From NCBI GenBank assembly GCA_002261195.1, contig MVBO01000006.1:64878-128877 (forward strand): a stretch of DNA of 64,000 nucleotides, read 5' to 3'. Of this stretch, positions 10,296 through 20,676 are shown piece by piece (the stretch's first letter is position 1; every line of letters starts with the position of its first letter). The notes below the pieces were generated by a model, which worked only from the letters and a program-made list of their open reading frames with translations, made no database searches and had not been told where the DNA came from. A program made the position numbers and the translations under genes. The DNA comes from Bifiguratus adelaidae (taxonomy: Eukaryota > Mucoromycota > Endogonomycetes > Endogonales).

Positions 10296-12643
10296 ATGTT
10301 TTCAGAAGCAACTGTCATTCCTTCAGTCTCGCCATCGACGGGTAAGTGGCGGTTCAAGACAGTGGTAGGCACTTACACTAGGCTGTTTTAATAGAGTCTG
10401 AGCTACTGACACCGCCTGACCGTCAAAAGAGGAAGGACAAGGAAGGAGAGTTATCGAGTGATATCGAGGTGTCCGAGGACGCTCAGGCGCTTCAGGATCA
10501 AGCCATCGATCATTTGGTATTTGTTATTCACGGTATTGGTCAGGCAAGTGGTCTAGGTGACGATAGCAGCTAAGGGGACTGACGGTTGGCGTGATTTTCA
10601 GCAAACGGAGCAGTATGGGCACTTTTATGAACACAGTAAGCTGGGAAACCGAAGGGCTATCGACAGTTCGTATTGACAGGGTATAGTGGAAGAGATTAGA
10701 GAAACGACTCGCCAAGTGCTGCAAGCCAAGATGCCTGAGCGAAGCATGCGGATAGAACTGATACCAATAGGTATAAGTAGAGGACGTGGCAATGCATTTG
10801 GCTGACTTGGGCAGAATACCACAAGGCACTACATGCGCTTACCGATCAAGACATGCAAAAGATCACCCTAAAATCCATTCCAACAATACGGCTGATTGAA
10901 AACGACTATCTGGCGGATGCCATGTATTACATGACCAAAGCACGAGGTCAATGGGTCGTGGAGCATGTGACGCAACTCTTCAACTCTTCGTATACGCATT
11001 TCATGGAACAACATCCCGACTTTAAGGGCCGAGTGGCCATCTTTGGCTACTCTCTAGGCGGCATTGTTACCTGGGACATGCTCAGCAATCAACGCCCGCT
11101 CACAGACGAGTTGACGGAGGACGAAAAGGACAATTACGCTCAGGTCGATTTCAAGATCCCCAAACTCGTCTTTCGACCCGACTTCTTTTTTGCGCTTGGA
11201 TCGCCCATCAGTGCCATCCTCGTCTTCCGTAATCAATCGCCCCTCCTCTACCATCCTCCGACCGACGTCTACTTTGAAAACATCTTTCATCCCTTTGATC
11301 CACTCGGCTACCGGTTTGAACCGCTGTGTTTTGATGATTACATTGAAGAACCGGCCGTTCTGGTGGACAAGTGTCTCCCCATTATGGGTATGAGTATGAG
11401 CATGCCCGGATTCGGTATACCTTCCTTCATGTCGGGCGTCGGCTTTTTCTCCGGCTTTTTCGGTACGTCAAAGCAAGAGCAGCAGGACGTGGAAGAAGAG
11501 CCACCGGAACAGAAAACCCCCCATGAGCGCAAGGCGTCCGAAAGCTATTTGGGAGCGGCTCGAGAAAAGATGATGGCGGTTGTGAGGTATTTGGGCGGAT
11601 CCAGATCGGACGCGTCCGAACAAGCGCGCAAGGACGAAGAACGAATACGGTGTCTACGATTGCTGACCTCTAAAAGCCCAGATCAAATTGTCGTTCGGCG
11701 GAGAAGCGAGAGTGATCTGGAGCAGGTGCTTCGTTCGGTCGGTGTCGGCGCAAGTGACCATCCAGACAGCACAAGCGCATCGTCCCGATCGGCAACACCA
11801 CCACCCGAACCTAAACAGGAAGAAACGGATGATCAACGCCAAGTACGACTTAAAAGGGCCGAATGGCAAGAACGTTATGCCAACGAGATGAAGCGCGGTT
11901 TCTTGACCTCAGGCCTCGTCACCTCCCTTCGATTCGACGATGAACGTAGTGATGAGCAGTTTGATTATTTCAGTGTCCCCACCGCGTCCAGTCCCTCCAA
12001 AGGCGTCCACAAGGTGGAAATGCTGGATAATGACGGTCGACCCAAACGTCCGGCTCAGACCCGCCGCCGTTCCCGAGATTTGTTCCAAGACTTTAGGCGG
12101 GAAATGGGAGGAGACGACGATCGCCAAAAGAGACAGGGACGTCGGCAATCAGTGGAAATCAGTCCCGAACTACCTCCAAAGCGTCATTCCCATCATGATG
12201 TCTTATCGGATCTCAACAAAGAACTTGCTAAACCAGGTCGAGCCTTCTACAGCCAGAGTGCCGGTCCACAAGGCGAAGCGGTCGTCGCCGGTGAGGCCAG
12301 TGTTCCCGGCGAAGGCGATCAAGAGCCCAACACGGAGGCAGAAGCCGAACAGTCCAAACCCCAAAAATCCCTCCCCCTTCCCTACCGCATCGACTTTGTG
12401 TTGCAGCCAGAATCCTTCATGGACATGATTGCCAACGAATACCTTGTCGGCTTTCGTGCTCACTTCTCCTACTGGACCAACAAGGATTTGATCTGGCATA
12501 TATTACGACGCATGGAAGATATTTCGCGTCATGATCCACACCATGCGTCCGTACCTCATAGCGATATTGTAGACCAGGGTGAACGTAGAGCAGCCAAGGA
12601 GAGCATGCAAGTCGGCGTAGGCCTCCTCGCTGCCAACTGGTAG
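10296..12643 (+). CDS. DDHD-domain phospholipase (PA-PLA1 / SEC23IP-DDHD family)
   Basis: This should be an intracellular phospholipase A1 acting on phosphatidic acid or related lipids at ER/Golgi or mitochondrial membranes. The short exon 1 (MFSEATVIPSVSPST) leads into HLVFVIHGIGQ, the lipase start block. Then come the YHKALHAL region, MYYMTKARGQWVVEHV, and the nucleophile elbow GYSLGG in VAIFGYSLGGIVTWDML. A long charged, low-complexity insert (about 11480-12350) is rich in Glu, Arg and Ser. The terminal DDHD block is PYRIDFVLQPESFMD, then ANEYLVGFRAHFSYWTNKDL. Introns: 10342 to about 10395, 10544-10601 (GC donor), about 10635-10685, and about 10772-10815. The largest exon ends at a TAG at 12643. 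The insert may be regulatory or may mark alternative forms. Confidence 0.9.
10544..10601 (+). other. GC-AG intron in the DDHD phospholipase gene
   Basis: The exon ends HGIGQ (CAG) before GCAAGT and resumes at CAAACGGAG after TTTTCAG, in phase 0. This joins the conserved HGIGQ block to QTEQYGHFYEH. No GT donor fits. Confidence 0.8.
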
Positions 12644-12821
12644 AAGCGCCATAGAATCGGTTAAACAGAAGATCCGAATGACGTCACTGTGGATTGGTTT
12701 AACCGCTTGTTTATATTTTCACGCTTCTCTTGCTCTTCCCCGCAGGGTCCTCACTCTCTCTCTTGCCCTCCCTCCCTTGCTTGGACCTTGTCTTCTGGTA
12801 CTCGGCTTTGCCAGCATAGCC

Positions 12822-14373
12822 ATGTCTGCTCTTGATACTTCATCACTCTCGGCAACCATCATGCAGCAGCAGCATCAGGACAAGTCAAACGCGAAGCGTA
12901 ATGGTTCCATCGCGTCTCACTTGGCCAACGGTGGTCAAAAGCAATACAACAAGGCCGTAGACGACAAGATTGACAGCTCTGTACACATGGAATTTGGTGG
13001 TCCGGTGGGAACGCTCGCAATGATGATCTTCTTTCCGGTGCTCATGTTCTACTTTTGGATCTGCCTTGAATTCCATAATGGACACATGATTTATCCGTCC
13101 CTGGAAACGGTCACCTCGCTTCCAGCTCTCAAGGAGTGGGTCTATGTCGAGTTGATTAAACGAGTTATCGATCACGCCCCCTTGACCACCTACGGATCGA
13201 CTATTTATCTTGGATTTATAGCCTGGAGTATCTTTTGTGCCTATGTCATGCCGGGCCCAAGGACCAAGGGATTGCCCGTGCCTTCGCTGGGTTATCAACA
13301 GGTACGTGCAATCTTGGCCATATTTGGCAATTCGCTCACTGGTTGTTCTCCAGCTCGAATACCACTGCAACGGTCTCTCGTCTTGGTACGTCACCTTGGC
13401 GCTGTCGGCCGTGCTCCACATCACGGGTGTTTTCCCGCTTCAGGACATTGTCGACAATTTTGGACCCATCTTGTCCTGTGCCGTGTTAAGCGGCTATGCC
13501 GTCACGCTCATCACGTACTTTTGGACCGTCCTCTTTGGCACGCCTCATCGCATGTCGGGCAAGTTCTTTTACGACTTGTTCATGGGTGCTCCCTTGAACC
13601 CTCGTATCGGCAAGTTGGATCTCAAGATGTGGGCCGAGATCCGTGTCCCTTGGGTCATTCTCTTTTACATTTCGCTCTCTGCCGTCATCAAGCAGTACGA
13701 AATGACCGGCCATGTGACGGCTGCTCAGGCTTTCATGCTCATGGCTCACTTTTTGTACGTCAATGCATGCTCCAAGGGTGAAGAGTGCATTCCCACCACC
13801 TGGGACATCTTTTACGAAAAGTGGGGATTCATGCTCATCTTTTGGAACTTGGCTGGCGTGCCATTCACCTATTGCCATGCCACCATCTACCTGTTGAACT
13901 GGCAACAGAACCACGGATACCCCATGACTCACCACACCGGCTACACTATCTTTGTGTACACCCTCTGCTTGGTGGGTTATTACATCTGGGATACCGGCAA
14001 TTCGCAGAAGAACAGATTTAGAATGGAGCTCGCCGGTACCTACATTCCTCGCCGCACCTTCCCTCAACTTCCCTGGGGCCACATCAAGAACCCCAAATAT
14101 ATCAAGACGGAGCACGGTGCCTACCTCCTCACCTCTGGCTGGTGGGGCATTGCCCGCAAAATCCACTATACCGCCGATCTGATGATGGCCCTTTCCTGGG
14201 GTCTCATCTGTGGCTTTGACAGTTTCATTCCCTACTTTTACGTCTGCTTTTTCCTCGTTGTCCTGGTACACCGTGTGACACGAGACATGGAGCGATGTGC
14301 CAAAAAGTATGGCAAGGATTGGGAAAGGTACTGCAAGGAAGTACCATGGATCTTTATTCCATTTGTGTATTAG
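12822..14373 (+). CDS. ERG4: Delta(24(24(1)))-sterol reductase, last step of ergosterol synthesis
   Basis: This multi-pass ER enzyme reduces the C24(28) double bond with NADPH, giving ergosterol. Family blocks are clear: EFGGPVGTLAMMIFFPVL, YFWICLEFHNG, EECIPTTWDIFYEKWGFM, IFWNLAGVPFTYCHATIYLL, SGWWGIARKIHYTADLMMAL and the C-terminus KYGKDWERYCKEVPWIFIPF. About nine hydrophobic segments are visible. I chose the ATG at 12822 (MSALDTSS). An in-frame ATG at 12678 would add a pyrimidine-encoded hydrophobic stretch that looks like leader DNA (CT-rich 12720-12780). One intron, 13302-13353, has GT-AG ends. ERG4 rather than ERG24 or DHCR7 is supported by the EECIPTTWD block. Confidence 0.92.
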
Positions 14374-14906
14374 AGGCATGGGTCCATTTGTGTTTGGTTT
14401 CTACATGTCTTTGTCTTGTTCTTTTTGCTTTCGTTCTCGCCCTCTCTTGTGTTATGTTTGATTTCTTTTCGGTTTTTCCCCTTATTCAACGTCTCGTAGA
14501 CAATGTTGAGGAATGGCTACATGCGCTCTCACTCGTGTGGCAGCTTTCCGATATGGGTGTAGATAAGTTAGTCCATTTTCATCTCTAATGCCGGCCCCTC
14601 CATCTGGGACCATGATCATGCCTCTTTCTTATTCTTGCGCCGATGCTTACTGAGTGTTAGACGGAAGACCTTGCCTGCGCTTCGCGCCATGTACGTACCG
14701 GCTTAAAGGATGCCTTGAAAATTGGACGACAATGCATGGTTTGCTTAAGCTTGGCATGCGTTCGTTTCCTCTAGCTAGTCGGATTGAGCTCGGTCCGGGA
14801 TATGGAAGCGTCTGAGCGTATATGCCTACCCAGGGCTTCTTTGCTGATCAGCCAACTAAAAGGGATTGTCAGTCCCAAGCATATCGAGTATTGGTATACA
14901 ACATAC
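14374..14906. other. Intergenic stretch after ERG4
   Basis: This holds the ERG4 3' untranslated region (T-rich, 14380-14480) and then unassigned sequence up to the transposase relic. I see no credible gene, tRNA or terminal inverted repeat here. Confidence 0.5.
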
Positions 14907-16090
14907 CTATCCAAATATATCCATTGACTTCCTGATATACAACATTCTTGTCATCCCCGATCCGGGGTTGCTCTCGCTTGAAGCGACGTGGGCCTCCAGA
15001 CGATAGGTGTGTAGGGCGGCCTCGAAGGATGTATGGTCATGGCAATTGATGATCGCCTCGACGGCTGTGACCATGGGATTCTTTTCTCCGGGTGAAAGAC
15101 CAAGATGTGAAAAGATGGTTGCAATATGCCCGCACATTAACGGACAAGATTGTGAAACATCGTCCTGATTGCTTGCATCAAGGTGCCATCTTGTGTGGTA
15201 ACAATGACTCATGGGATTCTACCTGCTGGTTTGTATACAGTGTCGGAAAGCGGTTTGAGTAGCGATTCGTAATTTTGCGCGTTCTCGCTCTTCATCCATG
15301 CGCCCGCCAATAGGATCGTCTGTAAATACTGGTTTCCCATGTTTGCGACAGTCAGTATGTATACATTGAACCATCCATAGCTTAGAGTCCACATGAGATA
15401 CAGTGCGCGGTCATGTTTGAATCATACCTGCTTGGTGGATTCGGTACGTCTACTAGGAGCACCTCCCAAAGCTTGCGTGAGCGCTGTATGGCCTGTGGGT
15501 GAGCCCAGAATGAGCTGGTGATGAGGCCTTGATCATTCGATTGAATTAATGTGTTGTAACCAAGCGCTAACTGGTAGTCATATAATTCCCGCATGGTGTC
15601 TATGGTCTCTTGGTCTCTGACATTTTCTGGCGTGTGATTGACCTCTTGTACCATGGGTAACGCTGTGCTTGTGTTGTGGGTTTGTGTTGCTGAATCCTCT
15701 TATGGTTCGACTCCAGCATCGGGACACGCAGACACATCCCGCTTCTTGCTCGCGTGTACTCGGTGTGGATGCTGAGCATCCGCATGGTTTGAGCTATCGT
15801 AAGGATGGACTGTTTTGCGTATTGAGTATACAGATCATCGACCCTGCCTCGGCATTGCCCCTTTCTTGATCCTGACGTCGAATGGGCAGATCCACTCTTG
15901 TCCGTAGACTTGCCAAGGTTTGGATCCATGTGGACTGGACATCTGGAACCACAATGTATAGAAATACTCGGAGTTGATGGAGATGGGCGGCTGACCGGTA
16001 TCGCGGCACCATTTTAGCTATACGTCTATGACCTCATCTCGGGTCTCGAACTCTTTGCCCGTCCATGAATGCTCCATAGTATACTCCTCG
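14907..16090 (-). pseudogene. Decayed MULE-type DNA transposase
   Basis: Several short pieces in different frames follow the order of a Mutator-like (MULE) transposase. The upstream piece is GKEFETRDEVIDV (near 16050), which runs into an in-frame stop near 16020, then WCRDTGQPPIS. The catalytic-core piece is ITSSFWAHPQAIQRSRKLWE then VLLVD (about 15430-15520), matching the LFWAHPxSI...VLLMD block. Downstream is GAWMKSENAQNYESLLKPL (about 15250-15310), matching the MxSETxxNYxWAL block. A possible CHDHTSFEAAL tail lies near 15030. Frame changes and stops between pieces mean no intact protein. I did not find terminal inverted repeats or target duplications by eye. Confidence 0.65.
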
Positions 16091-16783
16091 GACCTCTCCA
16101 GTCATATACTCGGTTTGATGCGTCGTCTTAGTCTTCCGAGTCTTCTCTGGTTTCTGCATCTACCGCTGAAACTGGACTGAGAGGAATAACCTCGTGTTTA
16201 GGACGGCGTCAAAGTCGCCGTCGAGAACATAGGTAAAGGGTGCGACATCATATTGGTGCTGTGATCCGGAGAAAAGGAGTCCTGAGCCTCTTGTGCTATT
16301 GATGTGGGTGGTGAAAGATCGAGAGGGATCTAATGAATGGAGGGCATAGCAGAGGACGCGAGGTAAAGGAAGAGAAGATAGCATAGACGCGCTGGAATGC
16401 GCGTGTGCCCAAGAATGGAAATTGATCCCAAACCAAGACAATCACGTGATGTGGATGGAGAAGTGTTCTATATCCAAGAAGGTTCATCGATCCCTAGTTC
16501 TTCTTGTATCCTTGCTTATGGATTGGTGAATATCAGGAAGAGCCAAGCAATGTGCCGTCGATTGATCGTCAATAGAGAGCACAATTTATGAATTTATGTG
16601 TGAAAATCAAGCATTTCACTGGTAAGTGAGCATAAAATCACCCTACCGTGTATTTATTCGATAAAAAACAGACGTCCGGCTCGGATCACGTGATCTTGAC
16701 TCGGCTTTGGCAGCATGGGATAGCACACGGATCACCGACGATCCTTGTCTCTCGCTCTCTCTCGTTTTTCTTCTCTCATAGAC
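16091..16783. other. Intergenic stretch, transposase relic to FUN14 gene
   Basis: About 690 bases with only short chance ORFs. The right part (16740-16780) is CT-rich and is probably the FUN14 leader. The left part may be further decayed element sequence, but nothing in it is recognisable. Confidence 0.5.
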
Positions 16784-17470
16784 ATGCTTCGCATTGTCTC
16801 TTCTGTATCTAAATGCACTACTGTACCTGCTCGTATTACTCGAGTACCAGTGCGCACGTTCAGAGCACCAGGCAAGTAGAACCATAAAGCCAGCCAAGTC
16901 CACTCATGCATCCTAGCCGTGCGTTCTATCCAGCCAAAGCCACTGCGATCGACGGGCATGATTGTGGCCCAACACACATGGCGCACACGCACAACCACTG
17001 CGGCGACCCTATCTGCATTGACAGCCGGCGCCTGGGCAACCATGCGAACGGCCCACTGTGATGGTATGGTAATGGCCATCATCTCATCGATCACTTATAC
17101 ATTTTATATTATCCCCTTAGCCGCCTTTGCATCTTCCCCTCGCTTTGACACGCCATCGTCCAAAACCTACCTGCACACGGGAGAATTGTCCTTTGGCACT
17201 GTCCTTGGTTTCTGTACCGGATATCTCATCAAGAAGGTCGGTAAACTCTTTGCCATGGCTGTCGGTGTCGGTTTCATCTTTCTCCAATACCTTTCACAAA
17301 AGGGATACATTACGGTACATTGGGATCGTATGGAAACAGCTTATGTAGGCGTTAGTAGCAAAGAAGGCCGTAAAAACGCGTGGAATCGTCTCGTTGGCTT
17401 TCTCACCTACAACATCCAATTCAAGGCGGCTTTTACAGCTGGATTGTATGTTGGGTTGCGATACGCCTAA
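16784..17470 (+). CDS. FUN14-domain mitochondrial membrane protein
   Basis: This is a small outer-membrane-type mitochondrial protein of the FUN14 family; in animals FUNDC1 is a mitophagy receptor. Exon 1 (MLRIVSSVSKCTTVPARITR) reads as a basic mitochondrial targeting sequence. A second, Arg/Thr-rich exon follows. The FUN14 domain is in the last exon: GELSFGTVLGFCTGYLIKKV, GKLFAMAVGVGFIFLQYLSQ, and YITVHWDRM. It ends FTAGLYVGLRYA. Two introns: 16872-16916 (GC donor) and 17064-17120 (GT-AG). The stop codon (17468-17470) is only 10 nt before the start of the next gene on the same strand. No LC3-interacting motif is obvious, so the mitophagy role is not shown. Confidence 0.87.
16872..16916 (+). 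other. GC-AG intron in the FUN14 gene
   Basis: Exon 1 ends CCAG before GCAAGT; without splicing the frame meets TAG at once. Joining to CCGTGCG after ATCCTAG keeps frame (RAPAVRSIQPK). The intron is 45 nt. Confidence 0.8.
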
Positions 17471-17480
17471 GTTGTAGATT
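17471..17480 (+). other. 10-nt spacer between FUN14 stop and DLIC start
   Basis: These ten bases are everything between two complete same-strand genes. Neither a normal 3' end nor a promoter can fit, so the untranslated regions must overlap the neighbouring coding DNA, or one mRNA carries both. Confidence 0.7.
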
Positions 17481-19402
17481 ATGGAAGAAGAAATATGGTC
17501 TAGTGTGTTGCAGAGCGTAGCTACGACCAAGATGGTGCCGTGCAAGACGGTGGTCTTTCTGGGTGAGTGCATCATGATCGGATGATGCATGGGATTGACG
17601 AACATCGTAGGGGATGCTCATGCGGGCAAAAAGACGTTGCAGGCGCAGTTCAAGATGAGGAATACTGCCTACGAGACAGAAGGGACTGCTGGTGGACGAG
17701 ATGTGTCTGCGACTTCAGCCGTTCTGCCGAATGGATCGCAACACGACGCGCAAGAGGACTTGGCGCTTTGTTTTGATTATGCCGACATTCGCGACGACGA
17801 GAACGAAGGTAAGGCGTGCACTACACTCTAAGACGCCTACTCATGGGAACTATGCTAGACTTGGTCGCACGATTGAATCTCTATTCTCTCTCTCTTCCTC
17901 ATCCCAAATATACCCCTCTTCTGCGTCTTGCCTTGACACCAGCGACGCTAGCCGATGCCCTCGTGGTCATTGTCATGGACTGGTCCAAACCTTGGAGCTT
18001 CATAGAGTCCTTGGAACGATGGATGGCGGTATTGAAGGAGCAAATGCATCATGTGGCCATGCAGGATGATCAACGCGTCTTGCACGAGTTGCGAGAGCGA
18101 GGTAGGTAGTGAGCGTGGCGTGGAAGCAGGCTTTTGCTGATGTTGAATGGTGCCCGCCTAGTGGAACGCGATGTGCAAACCTATACCGAACCGAATGCGC
18201 GTGATCGCTCCACCAACAATTCAGCCAATGGTCTGTCTTCCAATCTATTATCCACCACTACAAATGCAGATCAAGTCATCTTGCCTCTGGGTCCCGGATG
18301 TCTCACACAAAATCTTGGCGTGCCGGTGGCCGTGGTATGCAGCAAAAGCGACATGCAAGCTCACCTGGAACGAACACTGGATTACAAAGAAGATCAATTC
18401 GATTACATTCAACAAACCCTTCGAACTATATGTTTAGCATGTAAGTGGGCCTGCCCATCGCTTGGTGAGGTGCATATTAACATCTTTGCAGATGGTGCCG
18501 CCCTCTTCTATACCACCGTTGCACAACCTCAAACTATGCATACCTTTCGACAATATATCCTTTATCGCCTGCTCAACACGCCTACTCATCCTTATTCCTT
18601 CACTACAAGAGCTCAAGTAGTAGACCGCGACAATGTCTTTGTACCGACTGGCTGGGATTCTTGGGGCAAGATCAAGGTGATTGGCGAACGATTCGACTGC
18701 CAGAATGCGTTTCGCGGATGGAACTTTGATATGGGTCTGGAGGCAGATAACGACAATTCAGAAACGCGTGCCGGAAGCCTTCGAACTATTTGGCAGCAAG
18801 TCGTGCCCAATCCGTATGATGGACGGGGGGCGCAAGATGTGCAAACGTTGATTGTGCCAGAAGATGAGCAGGCCTTCCTCGAGCGGCATTACGAGAATTT
18901 ACAAAAGATGGGGGATACAGGATTCGGACATCGGTCTACCGGAACGGCTAGTACAGGCGACACGGTCATACCCTCGCTGGTCGGTCCTATGGACATATCG
19001 AGTGCCTCGCTGCATTTGACGCACATGGCCAATACCGACAAGGAGTCCGACGCGGACACAGACATTTCTGCCCGCCTGACACGTTTGAGCAGAGCCACCG
19101 AAGCAACCTTGAGCAGAAGTTCTGGGCGCATGACCTCACCGACGTCCGAGGAGCGATCGCCATTATCCAATCTCACTACCTCTGCCGTGAGCAATGGCTC
19201 GCCGAGCTCACCTGGTCCTTCGCAAAACGAAGTCTTGGCCAACTTTTTCCAATCCCTCCTTTACAAGAAGAATGCCTCAAATGGCGGTCTCGAGAGCAGT
19301 CTCCCCGCCAGCGAGCTCGTGGACCGTGATCGTAGCGGTCGTTCACGACGCGATGTGCAGCGCGAGTTAGAAAAGTTACGAGGTCGCACCGATGCCCCAT
19401 AG
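17481..19402 (+). CDS. Cytoplasmic dynein light intermediate chain
   Basis: This dynein subunit links the motor to cargo adaptors. The start MEEEIWSSVLQSV matches the family LWSSILxEV opening, which fixes the ATG at 17481. The Ras-like domain follows: VVFLGDAHAGKKTL at the P-loop, then DLALCFDYADIRDDENE, ALVVIVMDWSKPWSFIESLE, GVPVAVVCSKSDM (NKxD-like site), CLAYGAALFYTTV and VFVPTGWDSWGKIKVIG. The C-terminal third (about 18900-19400) is Ser/Thr-rich with an amphipathic-looking NFFQSLLYKK, the region that binds adaptors in animal LIC1. Four introns near 17563-17611, 17810-17858, 18102-18161 and 18441-18491. The P-loop has Lys where GTPases have Ser/Thr, so nucleotide binding may be lost. Confidence 0.93.
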
Positions 19403-19499
19403 ATGCCTCTTTGAACATATATACCCGCATGTAAGATATCCATGTTGTCCGTAAAGCATGGTCTATTCTACGTAAACATTATACACGTATGCTACATGA

Positions 19500-20315
19500 T
19501 TAAGTGTGGTTCGTGGGATGCACGATGGCCTCCTCACGCTCTTCTTCTTCCTCCGCCAAGAACGCATCCTCTTCCCATCCCCATTCATCCCCTAACAATC
19601 CTTCCTCCGCCTCTTGCAATCCCTCATTCACCACCACTTCATCCACCAGTTTTTGCGTCAACCGGTACATGTACACCATCACGGCCAACCCAAACACAAA
19701 CCCCGCAATCATGACGACGATCCGTACCGTATGCATCATCGGGTCCTCATCCTTGTTGGGTCGGGTAAAGGAGGTCAGATTGGCGCCTATAAAGACATGA
19801 AGAGCGATCTTGATGAGGGAGAGGGCGGTGCCAAGGATAAAGGTCCCTGTCGAGACGGTCGTGGTGGCCAAGAGGACATTCTAGATTGGTCAGTAGGGCA
19901 AAACGCGCGTCTCTGTAGACCTACCATGATGTTGTAGGGATACGGCGCCACGCGGATCAAGACGAGCAACTAAGGCCATTAGTACTCCATCCTGTCGAAA
20001 AGATTCTTACCTTCAGTCCTCGCTTCTCCACTGCCCGCAGGACGGCTTCCAAGTGTCGATACTGCTTAAACCACGATCGAATGTATCGTTGAAGATATCG
20101 TCTGGCCAAAAGAAAGCAAAGGGTTCCACCGATCAAGGCAGCCGAATAGGCAACGATCAATCCGACCGTGAAGCCAAAGGTAAAGCCTGATAACATCACG
20201 TAGGTACTGTAGCCAATGATGGGCGGGAATGCGGAGCAGAAGATGATGGAAAAGATCAAGAGGTGGCCTCTAAGCGCGCCCGGTGTGAGTGGAGGGAAAG
20301 GCCAATGGTTTGTAT
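19500..20315 (-). CDS. TVP38/TMEM64-family (VTT domain) membrane protein, 5' end lost in gap
   Basis: This is a Golgi/vesicle membrane protein of the Tvp38 SNARE-associated group. Visible blocks are GHLLIFSIIFCSAFPPIIGY, FTFGFTVGLIVAYSAALIGG, RAVEKRGLK and, after an intron, LVLIRVAPYPYNIMN, then STGTFILGTALSLIKIALHV and FIGANLTSFT. The C-terminal tail is very acidic (EEEEEREE). Introns lie near 19882-19925 and 19970-20010, both GT-AG. The coding frame is open into the N run at 20316, so the start codon and first part of the protein are not available. Stop is at 19500-19502. Confidence 0.85.
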
Positions 20316-20325
20316 NNNNNNNNNN
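20316..20325. other. Assembly gap (10 N)
   Basis: Ten Ns, probably a placeholder for a gap of unknown size. It cuts off the 5' end of the TVP38-type gene. Confidence 0.95.
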
Positions 20326-20676
20326 GAGTAAATCAGAGTCTGTCCCATGGCAACTTCCAGGAAGCACGTCTATTCATGTAATTTATCCACTTAGAACCAA
20401 GTTGCCCGGCATGCGCGAGGTGCAGACTAAAAATGGCTCGGTGTAACCCCTTGAATGACGTTTTAGTAATGACGTTTTGGCGTTGCGGATTTGTCCTGTT
20501 TGATAAGCGTCTCGGCCATTCTGCCTTTCCGCCTTTCCTTGCTTCTGTTGTCGCCAAACCGCCTGGCGAGATCGCTCGTTCATTCTCTTTTAGAGAATTG
20601 CATTCTGTCGCATACCCTCTTTTTAAATACTGTTTGCGCGTTTTACCCGTCAAGGGCCATATTGATAGAGTGAAGC
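20326..20676. other. Intergenic / missing 5' part of TVP38 gene and promoter of next gene
   Basis: These 351 bases may include the first exon of the TVP38-type gene, but I cannot recognise it. The right end carries CTTTTTAAATAC about 55 bp before the next start, a weak TATA-like site, and CT-rich runs. Confidence 0.4.

Noticed and set aside
12678-12821. Upstream ATG adding 48 residues with a hydrophobic stretch to ERG4
   Set aside because: The added DNA is a CT-rich leader type and the family starts near 12822; a signal-like extension is not expected in this enzyme.
15695-15720. GGTTCGACTCC word resembling a tRNA B box
   Set aside because: No matching A box, acceptor stem or anticodon arm can be drawn around it; it lies in the decayed transposase.
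16035-16060. Minus-strand GTTCGAGACCC word resembling a tRNA B box
   Set aside because: It encodes the EFETRDE piece of the transposase relic and has no tRNA fold around it.
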